Positions 1 through 8,611 of a DNA stretch of 33,661 bases are shown here, piece after piece. This DNA comes from Cytophagales bacterium Ga0077538 (GTDB taxonomy: Bacteria > Bacteroidota > Bacteroidia > Cytophagales > Cyclobacteriaceae). Every line of letters starts with the position of its first letter. Position 1 is the first letter of the stretch. The stretch is taken from NCBI GenBank assembly GCA_001464155.1, contig LNEN01000260.1:1-33661 (forward strand). Reading direction: 5' to 3'. Under the pieces are notes generated by a model that was not told where the DNA came from, ran no database searches, and saw nothing but the letters and a program-made list of their open reading frames with translations. The translations under genes were made by a program, and so were the position numbers.

Positions 1-1211
1 AAGTTCAGGTCGCGGGCAAAAGTTTCATTTAAATAATGCAAGGCAATCAACGCAATGGTAATAGTGCCCATACCGACCACAAAGGCGCCCCAGGTAATTC
101 CCATACCCGGACGTAACAAACCAAAAATAAATACCAAGGGAACAACAGTGCCGCGAATGAAATTGGGAACAGTGGTCGCTACTGTAGAACGCAGATTGGT
201 ACCAAACTGTTCTGCAGCAATGGTTACAAACAAGGCCCAATACCCTGTACCAACACCCAAGCCAAAGCAGACTGCGTAGAAAACAGTAGAAGAATCAGAG
301 GGGTTGAATAAATAGGTCACGATAAAAATGAGTGTGATGATAATGTATAAAAACACCACTTTCTTCCGCGACTTTAACAGTTGACTGATCAACCCGCTAC
401 TCAGGTCTCCTACTGCCAGACCGATGTAGCTAAACATCACGGCATCACCAGCATTGATTTTTTCGGTTACCCCCAGCGCCATAGCAAACTCAGGTGAGAA
501 GCTAATCAGAATGCCAATCACAAACCAAATTGGAAGACCAATAAAGATACACGACAGAAAACGCTGCAAGCGATCGCGGCTTGTAAAGAGCTGAAGAAAA
601 TTTCCACGCTGTACGTTTTCCGATTTTACTTTTTCGTACATACCCGATTCAAAAATACTCACGCGGGCCACCAGCAACATTAATCCTAAACCGCCTCCAA
701 TAAAATAGGCGGTTTGCCATTCAAAATTGCGAGCAATAATATTGGCCAGTACAGCACCCATCAAGCCTACCGTTGCCACAATGGTAGTGCCGTAGCCGCG
801 CAATTCTTTCGGCAGAACTTCCGATACCAAGGTAATCCCCGCGCCCAGTTCTCCTGCCAAACCAATTCCGGCAATAAAGCGAAGCAAGGCGTATTGATCT
901 ACTGTAACCACAAATCCGTTTCCAATATTGGCCAGAGAATACAATAAGATTGAGCCGAACAAAACTGAAAGCCTTCCGCGTTTGTCACCCATAATTCCCC
1001 AGATAATTCCTCCTACTAACAAGCCAAACATTTGGGCTTGGATCAGAAATTCTCCGGTGCTCATTAATTCGGCATCGGGCACTCCCAGACTTTTCAAGCT
1101 GGTAATCCGCACAATGCTAAAAAGTAAGAGATCGTAGATATCTACAAAATAACCAAGGGCTGCTACCACAACGGGTACACTGTATAAGGATCGGTAATCG
1201 TGTTTCATCAT
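1..1211 (-). CDS. MFS transporter (C-terminus cut by window edge)
   Basis: Integral inner-membrane major facilitator superfamily transporter; about 403 residues are visible with no stop before base 1. The start is the first of two tandem ATGs at 1211 (MMKHDYRS). A long hydrophobic protein follows with the family's loop 2-3 motif A (GDKRGR, residues 75-80) and, further on, an RFIAGIGLAGELGAG segment (111-125). That segment resembles the sugar- and organic-acid proton symporter branches. A hydrophilic loop near the middle (around ESGMYEKVKSENVQ) separates the two six-helix bundles, so about ten to eleven helices are present. Substrate cannot be told from sequence; neither a partner enzyme nor a regulator lies on the visible side. 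It is transcribed divergently from the BNR gene at 1437, and the 225-base gap holds a palindromic repeat and the BNR promoter. The family is certain; the substrate is unknown. Confidence 0.9.
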   Translation of the reverse strand, partial: MMKHDYRSLYSVPVVVAALGYFVDIYDLLLFSIVRITSLKSLGVPDAELMSTGEFLIQAQMFGLLVGGIIWGIMGDKRGRLSVLFGSILLYSLANIGNGFVVTVDQYALLRFIAGIGLAGELGAGITLVSEVLPKELRGYGTTIVATVGLMGAVLANIIARNFEWQTAYFIGGGLGLMLLVARVSIFESGMYEKVKSENVQRGNFLQLFTSRDRLQRFLSCIFIGLPIWFVIGILISFSPEFAMALGVTEKINAGDAVMFSYIGLAVGDLSSGLISQLLKSRKKVVFLYIIITLIFIVTYLFNPSDSSTVFYAVCFGLGVGTGYWALFVTIAAEQFGTNLRSTVATTVPNFIRGTVVPLVFIFGLLRPGMGITWGAFVVGMGTITIALIALHYLNETFARDLN

Positions 1212-1221
1212 ATCTATTAAA

Positions 1222-1320
1222 TGTCAGCCTGAGCTTGTCGAAGGCTATTCCGTTAATAAACAGGTTTCGACATGCCTGCCTTTGCCGAAACGGCTACGTG
1301 CAGGCAGGCTCAACCTGACA
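1222..1320. repeat. Intergenic palindromic repeat (TGTCA...TGACA type)
   Basis: Imperfect nested palindrome in the gap between the divergent MFS and BNR genes. Outer arms: 1222-1233 TGTCAGCCTGAG against 1309-1320 CTCAACCTGACA. Middle arms: 1234-1242 CTTGTCGAA against 1266-1274. A separate inner hairpin is formed by GCCTGCC (1274-1280) with GGCAGGC (1303-1309), with a GCCG/CGGC core between. It shares its TGTCA/TGACA ends with the elements at 4606 and 32526. It looks like a non-coding REP/MITE-like element, not a gene-specific operator. Confidence 0.7.
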
Positions 1321-1375
1321 TGGGTTGAACTCCCAAACAACAAAAATTACCATTCATAAAAAAGCCTTTATTCTC

Positions 1376-1405
1376 TTGAATTCAAATAGCTAACTCATAG
1401 GTTGG
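1376..1405 (+). promoter_or_regulatory. Candidate Bacteroidota-type promoter of the BNR gene
   Basis: TTG at 1376-1378, a 19-base spacer, then TAGGTTGG at 1398-1405. This matches the Bacteroidota primary-sigma pattern TTG-N19-21-TAnnTTTG at all but one of the fixed bases. It lies 31 bases before the ATG at 1437. It was read by eye, not experimentally supported. Confidence 0.4.
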
Positions 1406-1436
1406 TACCAAATCGATTTCGATAAACCTAAACATC

Positions 1437-4400
1437 ATGAAAAGAATAGTTCTGTTAGCCGTGCTCGCGTTGGCTGGTTTCGTTACGCATGCACAGAAAA
1501 AAGGAAGCGCACCTGCCAAAGCAGCGCTTTCTTACGATGAAAAATTATATGCCGGCATGGAATGGCGCAGCATAGGACCCTACCGCGGGGGCCGCTCAGC
1601 AGCCGTTACGGGAGTGCCTGGCAAACCCACACTCTTTTATATGGGCTCTGTTGGCGGAGGTGTTTGGCGCACCACGGATGGCGGTGGAACCTGGGAAAAT
1701 ATTTCTGATGGATTCTTCGGCAATTCCATTGGTGCTATTACCGTAAGTGAGTGGGATAATAACGTACTCTACGTGGGCGGTGGTGAAGTGACCGTGCGTG
1801 GTAACGTATCGTTTGGTGAAGGTGTCTATAAATCAGTTGATGCTGGTAAAACCTGGAGTCACATCGGGTTAAAAGACTCCAAGCATGTGGTGAAGATTCG
1901 CATCCATCCTAAGAATCCTGATCTCGTATATGCAGCCGTGTTGGGTGATCTGTTTAAATCATCCGAAGAACGTGGTGTTTACCGTAGTGAAGATGGTGGC
2001 AAAAACTGGAAGCGTGTGCTTTTCGCCAATACCGATGCTGGTGCGTGTGATCTTACTTTCGATCCAAACAATCCACGCATTTTGTATGCATCTACCTGGC
2101 GCGTTCGCAGAACACCCTACAGTTTAGAAAGTGGTGGAGAGGGCTCTGCCCTTTGGAAAAGTGTAGATGGTGGCGATACCTGGACTAATATTTCTAAAAG
2201 CGATGGCATGCCTAAAGGTACCTGGGGCATTTCGGGGGTTACCGTTTCACCTGTAAACTCGAATCGCGTGTTTGCCATTATTGAAAATGATAATGGTGGT
2301 GTCTACCGCTCGGATGATGCCGGTAAAACCTGGAAGAAGATGAACGAAGATCGTGCCCTGCGTCAGCGTGCCTGGTACTACTCACGCATTTTTGCTGACA
2401 CGAAGGATGAAGACATGGTCTACGTAGTGAACGTATCCTATCACCGAAGCAAGGATGGCGGAAAAACATTCCAGGCTTTCAACGCTGCCCATGGCGATCA
2501 TCACGATATGTGGATTGCTCCTGAAGACAATCAGCGCATGATTATGGCCGATGATGGTGGTGGAAGTATTTCCTACGATGGTGGTGAGAACTGGAGCACC
2601 TACCACAACCAACCCACCGCTCAATTTTATAGAGTAATTACTGACAACCATTTCCCCTACAGAATTTACGGAGCACAACAAGACAACTCTACAGTACGCA
2701 TCTACCATCGCACCGATGGTTTTAGCATTGGCGAGCGCGATTGGGAAGAAACAGCAGGTGGAGAAAGTGGACACATTGCCGTTGACCCTACTGATTTAGA
2801 TGTGGTGTATGGCGGAAGTTACGATGGTTATTTAACACGCTTGAACCACCGCACCAAAGAAGAGCGTAGCATCAATGCCTGGCCCGATAATCCGATGGGG
2901 CACGGAGCGGAAGGTGCGAAGTATCGCTTCCAGTGGAACTTCCCTATTTTCTTTTCTCCACACGATAACAAAAAATTATATGCAGCTTCAAACGTAGTTC
3001 ACGTAACACGCAACGGTGGCGAGAGCTGGGAAATTATCAGTCCGGATTTAACCCGCAACGATGCCAGCAAAATGGGGCCGAGCGGTGGACCGATCACCAA
3101 AGACAATACCAGTGTTGAATACTACTGTACCATCTTTGCGGTGGGCGAATCGCCATACGAAAAAGATGTGATTGTAGCCGGTTCTGATGATGGCTTGTTG
3201 CACATCACCAAAGATGGTGGCAAGAACTGGGAGAAAATAACACCTGCCGGTATGCCCGAATGGATGATGTTAAACAGCGTTGAATTTGATCCACACACCA
3301 AAGGTGGATTGTATGTAGCCGGCACGCGTTATAAGTCTGGCGACTACGAGCCTTACTTGTATAAGTCTAAAGATTATGGAAAAACCTGGACAAAAATTAC
3401 CGATGGCATCAAGGCTCCGCATTTCACACGTGTGGTGCGTGTAGATCCGAAACGTGCTGGCTTGTTGTATGCAGGAACTGAGTTTGGCATGTACGTATCC
3501 TTCGATGATGGTGCCAGCTGGAAACCTTTCCAATTGAACTTGCCTAAAGTTCCCATTACAGATTTAACCATCAAGAATGATAATTTAATTGCCGCTACAC
3601 AAGGCAGAAGTTTCTGGATCATTGATGACCTTACTCCTTTACATCAGTTAAATGAAAGCGTAGCGAAAGCTGATTTCCATTTATACAAGCCGATGCCAAG
3701 CTACCGCATGAATGGTGGACAAGGCGGTTGGAGAGGTGAATCGAAAACAGAAGGCAAGAACCATCCCAATGGTGTACTCCTTCATTACTACGTAAAAGAT
3801 ACTGCCAAGCTTTCAGCCTCTTTGGAAATTATGGAATTGAATGGAACGCTGATCAAAAAATTTAGCACAAAGCCGGATAAGAAAGCGAAAGAAGAAGAGA
3901 TGAAAGTGAAGCCAGGTTTCAATCGCCACAACTGGAACATGCGCTATGCAAATGCAGAAGGCTTTGATGGTTTGATTATGTGGGGTGGTGGGTTGAACGG
4001 ACCGAAAGCCGTACCTGGTAAATACAAGGCCAAACTTACCATCAATGGTCAATCACAAGAAACCGAATTTGAAATTGTGAAAGATCCTCGTTCACAAGGA
4101 ACAGTGGCTGATATCAAAGAACAATTTGATTTCTTGATTCAGGTACGCGACAAACTCAGCGAAACCAACCTGGCCGTGAAGCGCATTCGTTCGGCCCGTG
4201 AACAAATTAATCGTGTTACGGAACCTATGAAAGGCAAAGAGGACATGAAAGAGGTAACCACACTTGCCAAAACTATTTTGGATGATATGAAGAAAATTGA
4301 AGAAGCTTTGTATCAAACCAAAAACAGAAGCGGACAAGATCCTTTGAACTTCCCGATTCGCCTGAACAATAAATTAGCAGGCTTATCCGGTGAAGCCAGT

Positions 4401-4568
4401 GGTGGAGATTACAAACCCACGGAACAGGTAAAAGCTGTCTACAAAGAAATCAGCGGGAAAATTGATGAGCAGCTAGTAGCCCTTGATAAAATTATTAAAG
4501 AACAAGTACCCAAGTTGAATGACCTGGTGAAGCAGAAAAATGTGAGTGCGGTAGTGTTAAATGACTAA
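1437..4568 (+). CDS. Secreted BNR/VPS10-like beta-propeller protein, paralogue 1
   Basis: A 1043-residue exported protein. Residues 1-20 are a Sec signal peptide (KR, hydrophobic core, THA-Q cleavage). Repeated Asp-box motifs of the S-x-D-x-G-x-T-W type follow, e.g. SVDAGKTW (133-140), SEDGGKNW (184-191), SVDGGDTW (242-249), SDDAGKTW (292-299) and SKDGGKTF (338-345), with more through about residue 640. This indicates one or two multi-blade sialidase/sortilin-like propellers. The last 300 residues are a beta-domain, then a helical tail with a TKNRSGQDPLNFPI signature shared with the paralogue at 9231. Databases often call this family glycosyl hydrolase, but no catalytic residues can be identified and the role is unknown. 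Localisation is periplasmic or secreted. No partner enzymes adjoin it. Confidence 0.85.
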   Translation: MKRIVLLAVLALAGFVTHAQKKGSAPAKAALSYDEKLYAGMEWRSIGPYRGGRSAAVTGVPGKPTLFYMGSVGGGVWRTTDGGGTWENISDGFFGNSIGAITVSEWDNNVLYVGGGEVTVRGNVSFGEGVYKSVDAGKTWSHIGLKDSKHVVKIRIHPKNPDLVYAAVLGDLFKSSEERGVYRSEDGGKNWKRVLFANTDAGACDLTFDPNNPRILYASTWRVRRTPYSLESGGEGSALWKSVDGGDTWTNISKSDGMPKGTWGISGVTVSPVNSNRVFAIIENDNGGVYRSDDAGKTWKKMNEDRALRQRAWYYSRIFADTKDEDMVYVVNVSYHRSKDGGKTFQAFNAAHGDHHDMWIAPEDNQRMIMADDGGGSISYDGGENWSTYHNQPTAQFYRVITDNHFPYRIYGAQQDNSTVRIYHRTDGFSIGERDWEETAGGESGHIAVDPTDLDVVYGGSYDGYLTRLNHRTKEERSINAWPDNPMGHGAEGAKYRFQWNFPIFFSPHDNKKLYAASNVVHVTRNGGESWEIISPDLTRNDASKMGPSGGPITKDNTSVEYYCTIFAVGESPYEKDVIVAGSDDGLLHITKDGGKNWEKITPAGMPEWMMLNSVEFDPHTKGGLYVAGTRYKSGDYEPYLYKSKDYGKTWTKITDGIKAPHFTRVVRVDPKRAGLLYAGTEFGMYVSFDDGASWKPFQLNLPKVPITDLTIKNDNLIAATQGRSFWIIDDLTPLHQLNESVAKADFHLYKPMPSYRMNGGQGGWRGESKTEGKNHPNGVLLHYYVKDTAKLSASLEIMELNGTLIKKFSTKPDKKAKEEEMKVKPGFNRHNWNMRYANAEGFDGLIMWGGGLNGPKAVPGKYKAKLTINGQSQETEFEIVKDPRSQGTVADIKEQFDFLIQVRDKLSETNLAVKRIRSAREQINRVTEPMKGKEDMKEVTTLAKTILDDMKKIEEALYQTKNRSGQDPLNFPIRLNNKLAGLSGEASGGDYKPTEQVKAVYKEISGKIDEQLVALDKIIKEQVPKLNDLVKQKNVSAVVLND

Positions 4569-4586
4569 AGTTAAGGTTTAATTGGG

Positions 4587-4708
4587 GCCATCTCGAAAAT
4601 CAAAATGTCATGCTGAACTTGTTTCAGCATCTTGCAAGAAGTGTTTTTAAAGCAGATTCCGAAACAAGTTCGGAATGACAAATTTTCTTAAATGATTTTT
4701 GAGATGGC
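4587..4708. repeat. Composite inverted repeat downstream of the BNR gene
   Basis: Outer arms 4587-4600 (GCCATCTCGAAAAT) and 4695-4708 (ATTTTTGAGATGGC) pair at 13 of 14 positions. They enclose a second palindrome at 4606-4680 with ends TGTCATGCTGAACTTG and CAAGTTCGGAATGACA. The whole block lies between two convergent genes and could fold into a long hairpin, so it may double as a transcription terminator. The inner element belongs to the same TGTCA...TGACA class as 1222-1320 and 32526-32604. Confidence 0.7.
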
Positions 4709-4713
4709 TTCTA

Positions 4714-4783
4714 GTTATCAGTTAACGGTTCGCTGTTAACTGATAACTGGTAACCCATAACTATTTACCAATTACTGATAACA
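4714..4783. repeat. Degenerate 7-bp-period array at the thioesterase 3' end
   Basis: Ten consecutive 7-bp units start at 4714 and every 7 bases to 4777. They are of GTTAnnn type on the left (GTTATCA, GTTAACG) and nnTAACn type on the right (GATAACT, GGTAACC, CATAACT). The first five units also form a perfect 13-bp inverted repeat, 4714-4726 with 4735-4747. The array runs across the thioesterase stop codon (4761-4763) and supplies its last six or seven codons. It has the same period and core as the arrays at 24031 and 26027. Confidence 0.7.
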
Positions 4784-5192
4784 ACCTCTCTGGTATAACG
4801 GCAATTTTCCGTTTCTCGTAATCAAAACAAACAATACCTGTCTTAGCTCTGGCCACTTCTTTACCTGTTTCCACATTCGTGACCAGGTAGAGCATATCAA
4901 AGCCATATTTGGATATGTCAGCTACAGCCAATTGAATGGTGAGTACATCGCCTAAAAAAGCTTCTGCTTTATAAATCACCAAGGCATCGGCAATAACCTG
5001 TCCCACACTTTCTTCAAAGCTCACTTCATCTTTAAATCCGCTAGCTCTATAGAATTCAATGCGCGCCTGTTGCATTAGTACCAGCATATTATCATTACCC
5101 ACATGGGCACCATAGTTGAGATCGTTCACACGTACGGTGAGGTTCGTAGTATAGATAAAGTGTTCAGGAAGGTCGAGTTGAAGGCGTGCCAT
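4761..5192 (-). CDS. Hotdog-fold acyl-CoA thioesterase (4HBT/YbgC-like)
   Basis: A 143-residue cytoplasmic thioesterase of the 4-hydroxybenzoyl-CoA thioesterase (YbgC/FadM) type. The motif DLNYGAHVGNDNML near residue 24 is the family's D-x-N-x3-H-x-x-N active-site segment on the central hotdog helix, with the Asp as the expected catalytic residue. Members hydrolyse acyl-CoA or aryl-CoA thioesters; the substrate here is unknown. I chose the ATG at 5192 (MARLQLDLPEH). The reading frame is open up to an ATG at 5264, but the promoter-like TTG-N18-TAGTTTTG at 5204-5232 lies inside that extension and the extension looks non-coding. The C-terminal residues (LLSVIGK) are encoded by a 7-bp-period repeat array. 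Confidence 0.85.
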   Translation of the reverse strand: MARLQLDLPEHFIYTTNLTVRVNDLNYGAHVGNDNMLVLMQQARIEFYRASGFKDEVSFEESVGQVIADALVIYKAEAFLGDVLTIQLAVADISKYGFDMLYLVTNVETGKEVARAKTGIVCFDYEKRKIAVIPERLLSVIGK

Positions 5193-5203
5193 AATTCTTT
5201 TTT

Positions 5204-5232
5204 CAAAACTACACAGCTTTGCGCATATCCAA
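5204..5232 (-). promoter_or_regulatory. Candidate promoter of the thioesterase gene
   Basis: Read on the minus strand: TTG (5232-5230), 18 bases, then TAGTTTTG (5211-5204), an exact match to the Bacteroidota TAnnTTTG box. The box ends 11 bases before the ATG at 5192 and argues against the longer start at 5264. Confidence 0.5.
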
Positions 5233-5363
5233 TATCTTAATAACCGCTTAGAGAGGTTTAGCACACTCTTTTACAAGCTTTGGATTGTGTAGTGGATCGT
5301 ACAGCTTGGAAATGTGTGCTTGTGATTTAATAGCCAGAATGATTTTCAAGTCAACTAATTTAG

Positions 5364-7742
5364 TTACTCGGTTCTTAGGCTATCAACAGGGTTTAGCAAG
5401 GCCGTCTTAATTGTTTGATAACTTATAGTCACACCAGCTATCACTACAACGAATAGTCCTGCTCCCATAAATGTTCCTATGCCAACTTCAGTACGATACG
5501 GATAGTTATCAAGCCAAATGCTACCCGCATAATAAGAGGTTGGCATCGCAATCAGGAGAGCTAATGAAATTAGGGATAAGTGGTTCTTATAAAGTGCAAA
5601 AACTATGTTTTGTACTGACGCTCCTAAAACTTTACGGATTCCGATTTCTTTAAATTTATTTTCTGCTGTGAGAATGGAAAGACCAAACAATCCAATACCC
5701 GCGATAAAGACTGAAAGAAATGCGCTTAAAAGAATTACTTTTTTCCACTTTGCTTCTGTTTCGTAGCTCATTAAGTTAATCTCGTCATAAAATTGGTAGG
5801 TGTAAGGCTGCAGTGGAAATAACTCCTTAAAAGTCTTCTCGATAAAAGGAAGTGAAACGGATTCCGAATTGGGTTGGATTCTCACCAACAGATTTTGATA
5901 GTATGGGTAATCTGAATTGAAAGCAAGCGAAAAGAGTTGAGGTTCAATCTTCTTCTTCAATGACTCATAGTTATAATCCCGTATTACGCCTATTACTTTT
6001 CTCACAGCTCCATCCATCATTTTAACTTCTTGTCCAATTGGTTCTGACCACCCTGCCTTTTTTGCAAATGTTTCATTAATGATTACCGAATTGGATGAGT
6101 CCGAAATATTTTGTGGTGAAAAGTCTCTTCCTTGAGCAAGTTGAATTTCAAACATGCCCAGGAAATTTTCATTCACTGCCTCATAGGTAAAGTGAAGTAA
6201 AGAATCATTATTAATTTTTCCGTTTTCCGCTCCATGATGTTGAGAAGATACAGAAATGATCGTTGGATTCTTGGACAATTCCTCATTGAAAAGTTTTGCT
6301 TCTCTATGAGATAAACCTCTCTTGACAACTTTTATTACATTATCCGGTTGATATCCCAAGTCCTTTGTAGTCAGGTAATCAAATTGCATATAAACGATTA
6401 GCGTAGCAATAATCATAAACGTTGCTAATGCAAATTGAAATACGATCAGCGTTTGCTGCAAATAGTTTTTACCTGCTAATTTAAATCTGGCATAAAGTGT
6501 TTGAACAGGATTATACCCAGATAAAACAATGGCAGGATAGAATCCCGCTAACAGTCCTGTTACAAAGAAAAGAGAAAGGTAGATGGCAATCAATCTGCTA
6601 TCTATCAAGTAGGAAAGAGATAATTCTTTGTTTACCAAATTGTTGAACATCGGAAGTAAGAATTGACCCAGAACCATAGCCCCGAGGAAAGATAAAAGGC
6701 AGAGTAAAAACGATTCTCCTAAAAATTGCACAATCAATTGCTGTCGGCCACTCCCTACCACCTTTCTGATTCCAATCTCCTTTGCTCTCTTCGCTGACCT
6801 TGCAATGGTAAGATTAATAAAGTTGATGCAAGCAATGCTTAATATGAATACAGCAATTCCAGAAAGTATGTATGAATAAATTGAATTGCTTGCATTCGTT
6901 AACCCTGCCTCTGCCTTAAAATCCTGACTTAAGTGTATTTCAGGCAATGGTTGCAGTTCGTGATGAAAAGATTGGGTAAAACCATAGGCACGAACTTGTT
7001 CCATGACTTCCTTCGCTTCACTTTCAAATACCTTTTGCATTTTAGATGAAACTGCCTTGATATTACTACCCTTGTTTAGCTTAACAAATGTTGAGAAAGA
7101 AACATCTACCCAACTGAAGTCATCCTGCACTTCTTTCAGTGGTATAATTGCCTGAAACTGGATAGACGAGTTTTGTGGGCATCGATTTGCCACACCGGTA
7201 ACTGTGTATGGAACAAGAACTCCATCATTTTCAAATAGTATTTCTTTATTGAGGGGGTCATCATTTCCAAAAAATCGGATGGCCATATCTTCAGATACCA
7301 CAATACTATTAACATCTTGAAGCGCTGTCTCTGGATTACCTTTAAGTAAGGGGAAAGTAAAAAACGAAAAAAAATTACTGTCGGCTTCTAGTATTTTTTG
7401 ACTGTTTATCTCATCGACCAACTTAATATTCCTGTAGCTATTTTTTAATCGTACGAATGACTCTACTTCAGGGAGATTATCCTTAAATCGTGGACCATGA
7501 AGAATACTGGTAAGGCCCATTTTTTCAGAGGAGCTTCCGTCAGGATTTTGAACATCTATTGCTAGTAGGTAAGTTGAACTTAAATCTTTGTGAAATTTAT
7601 CAAAGCTAAATTCATCCTTAGTATATAATATCATTAGCATAGCACACGCAAGGCTCAAGCTTAGTCCTGCTACGTTAATAAATGAATAAATCTTGTTCTT
7701 AGACAAATACCGGAGGGCAATCTTCAAATAGCTTACAAGCAT
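5364..7742 (-). CDS. MacB/FtsX-type ABC transporter permease
   Basis: A 792-residue inner-membrane protein with the duplicated MacB-like layout usual for Bacteroidota. There is an N-terminal helix (about 19-41), a MacB periplasmic core domain, an FtsX block of three helices whose first is followed by RAKEIGIRKVVGSGRQQL, then a second anchor helix, a second periplasmic domain and a final FtsX block beginning near FKEIGIRKVLGASVQNI. The repeated EIGIRKV[VL]G motif marks the two FtsX units. Such permeases use a separate ATPase to drive lipoprotein handling, peptide or drug export, or envelope signalling. No ATPase is encoded in the window, so it acts with one encoded elsewhere. It is transcribed alone, divergently from the Crp/Fnr gene. 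The family is sure; the cargo is unknown. Confidence 0.92.
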   Translation of the reverse strand: MLVSYLKIALRYLSKNKIYSFINVAGLSLSLACAMLMILYTKDEFSFDKFHKDLSSTYLLAIDVQNPDGSSSEKMGLTSILHGPRFKDNLPEVESFVRLKNSYRNIKLVDEINSQKILEADSNFFSFFTFPLLKGNPETALQDVNSIVVSEDMAIRFFGNDDPLNKEILFENDGVLVPYTVTGVANRCPQNSSIQFQAIIPLKEVQDDFSWVDVSFSTFVKLNKGSNIKAVSSKMQKVFESEAKEVMEQVRAYGFTQSFHHELQPLPEIHLSQDFKAEAGLTNASNSIYSYILSGIAVFILSIACINFINLTIARSAKRAKEIGIRKVVGSGRQQLIVQFLGESFLLCLLSFLGAMVLGQFLLPMFNNLVNKELSLSYLIDSRLIAIYLSLFFVTGLLAGFYPAIVLSGYNPVQTLYARFKLAGKNYLQQTLIVFQFALATFMIIATLIVYMQFDYLTTKDLGYQPDNVIKVVKRGLSHREAKLFNEELSKNPTIISVSSQHHGAENGKINNDSLLHFTYEAVNENFLGMFEIQLAQGRDFSPQNISDSSNSVIINETFAKKAGWSEPIGQEVKMMDGAVRKVIGVIRDYNYESLKKKIEPQLFSLAFNSDYPYYQNLLVRIQPNSESVSLPFIEKTFKELFPLQPYTYQFYDEINLMSYETEAKWKKVILLSAFLSVFIAGIGLFGLSILTAENKFKEIGIRKVLGASVQNIVFALYKNHLSLISLALLIAMPTSYYAGSIWLDNYPYRTEVGIGTFMGAGLFVVVIAGVTISYQTIKTALLNPVDSLRTE

Positions 7743-7970
7743 TAGATTAAAATTAGATACGATTAAAAATAGTTAAATTAAGTGACAGAATTAACTGTTC
7801 TATGCCGTCATTCTATCCAAACACACTGAGTTACTGTGAGGAGTGTCTGTTAGAAGCGTGTCTCGCGTTCAAAGCCTTATTTATCCAAACCACATGGCAA
7901 GCAACATTCACATCCGCGAAATAGTCAAATATTATTTTGTTAGCGATTCCGTAACTTCACAACCTGCTAC

Positions 7971-8549
7971 ATGACTTCCCTTGAACAATATATTCACCAA
8001 AGCATAGCCCTCTCACCCGAGAATCTAAAGGCCATTGCTGGATACTTTAAACCAAGCGAATTAAAGAAGGGTGATTTCTTCGCCCGCTCTGGCCGCTATT
8101 GCGAAAAGTTAAGTTTTATTCAGAGCGGGTACATGCGTGTATTCTTTGAAGCGAATGATCGGGAAGTTACACAGTGGATATCGCCACCTGGTTATTTCAT
8201 GACAGATCTATCCAGTTACATCTACCGCCAACCCGGGCGCTGGAATATTCAGGCACTCACCGATTGCACGATGTTAGATTTAAGTCGCGATGCCTACGAC
8301 ACCTTATGTAAAGAAGTGCCTGTGTGGAAAGACCTCGACCGACTCTTTATTGTAAAATGTTTTGGCATGCTGGAGGAACGTGTATTCAGTCATTTATATA
8401 TGAGTACCGAAGAACGCTTCAATCTCTTAATGAAAACGCAACCCGAACTCTTTAACATAGTCCCACTACAATACCTGGCTTCCATGCTGGGCATGACGCC
8501 CGAAACGCTGAGTAGACTCAGAAAAAAATCCTCTTCCCTTACTTCTTGA
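7971..8549 (+). CDS. Crp/Fnr-family transcriptional regulator
   Basis: A 192-residue regulator. Residues about 20-115 form the cyclic-nucleotide-binding-like beta-roll. A dimerisation helix follows, then a winged helix-turn-helix at 146-186 (STEERFNLLM, LASMLGMTPETLSRLRKK). The recognition helix has E178, S181 and R182, the E-x-x-S-R spacing with which FNR reads TTGAT half-sites. There is no FNR-type N-terminal cysteine cluster, and the CRP phosphate-binding cassette (GE..R.S) is not evident, so the ligand is unknown and may be absent. An FNR-type palindrome overlaps its stop codon, and the SRPBCC gene starts 62 bases downstream. Typical Bacteroidota members are annotated only as Crp/Fnr. Confidence 0.9.
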   Translation: MTSLEQYIHQSIALSPENLKAIAGYFKPSELKKGDFFARSGRYCEKLSFIQSGYMRVFFEANDREVTQWISPPGYFMTDLSSYIYRQPGRWNIQALTDCTMLDLSRDAYDTLCKEVPVWKDLDRLFIVKCFGMLEERVFSHLYMSTEERFNLLMKTQPELFNIVPLQYLASMLGMTPETLSRLRKKSSSLTS

Positions 8550-8561
8550 TTTTTATCAAGA
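8544..8561. promoter_or_regulatory. FNR-box-like palindrome TTGAT-N4-ATCAA
   Basis: The perfect palindrome TCTTGATTTTTATCAAGA contains TTGAT (8546-8550), four bases, and ATCAA (8555-8559), the exact FNR consensus. It overlaps the stop codon of the Crp/Fnr gene and precedes the SRPBCC gene. The sequence CACCTTTG at 8582-8589 is one base off the Bacteroidota -7 box. If the start site is about five bases beyond it, the palindrome centre lies near -42, and no TTG sits at -33. It could also act as a small RNA hairpin. Confidence 0.5.
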
Positions 8562-8611
8562 GGACGAGCGATTAATTCGCCCACCTTTGACTCATCAATA
8601 ACACAACCCGT

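Noticed and set aside
1437-4568. Calling the BNR proteins glycosidases or sialidases
   Set aside because: Asp boxes are structural; no sialidase Arg triad or catalytic Tyr/Glu could be placed.
4714-4783. CRISPR array or tandem-repeat VNTR
   Set aside because: Units are 7 bases without spacers, and no unit is exactly conserved as a VNTR would be; no cas genes are in the window.
5193-5264. Longer start of the thioesterase
   Set aside because: A promoter-like TTG-N18-TAGTTTTG lies inside the extension and the family begins near the second Met.
7743-7970. Operator in the ABC permease/Crp divergent gap (ACAG-N6-CTGT)
   Set aside because: Only four-base arms, expected many times by chance.
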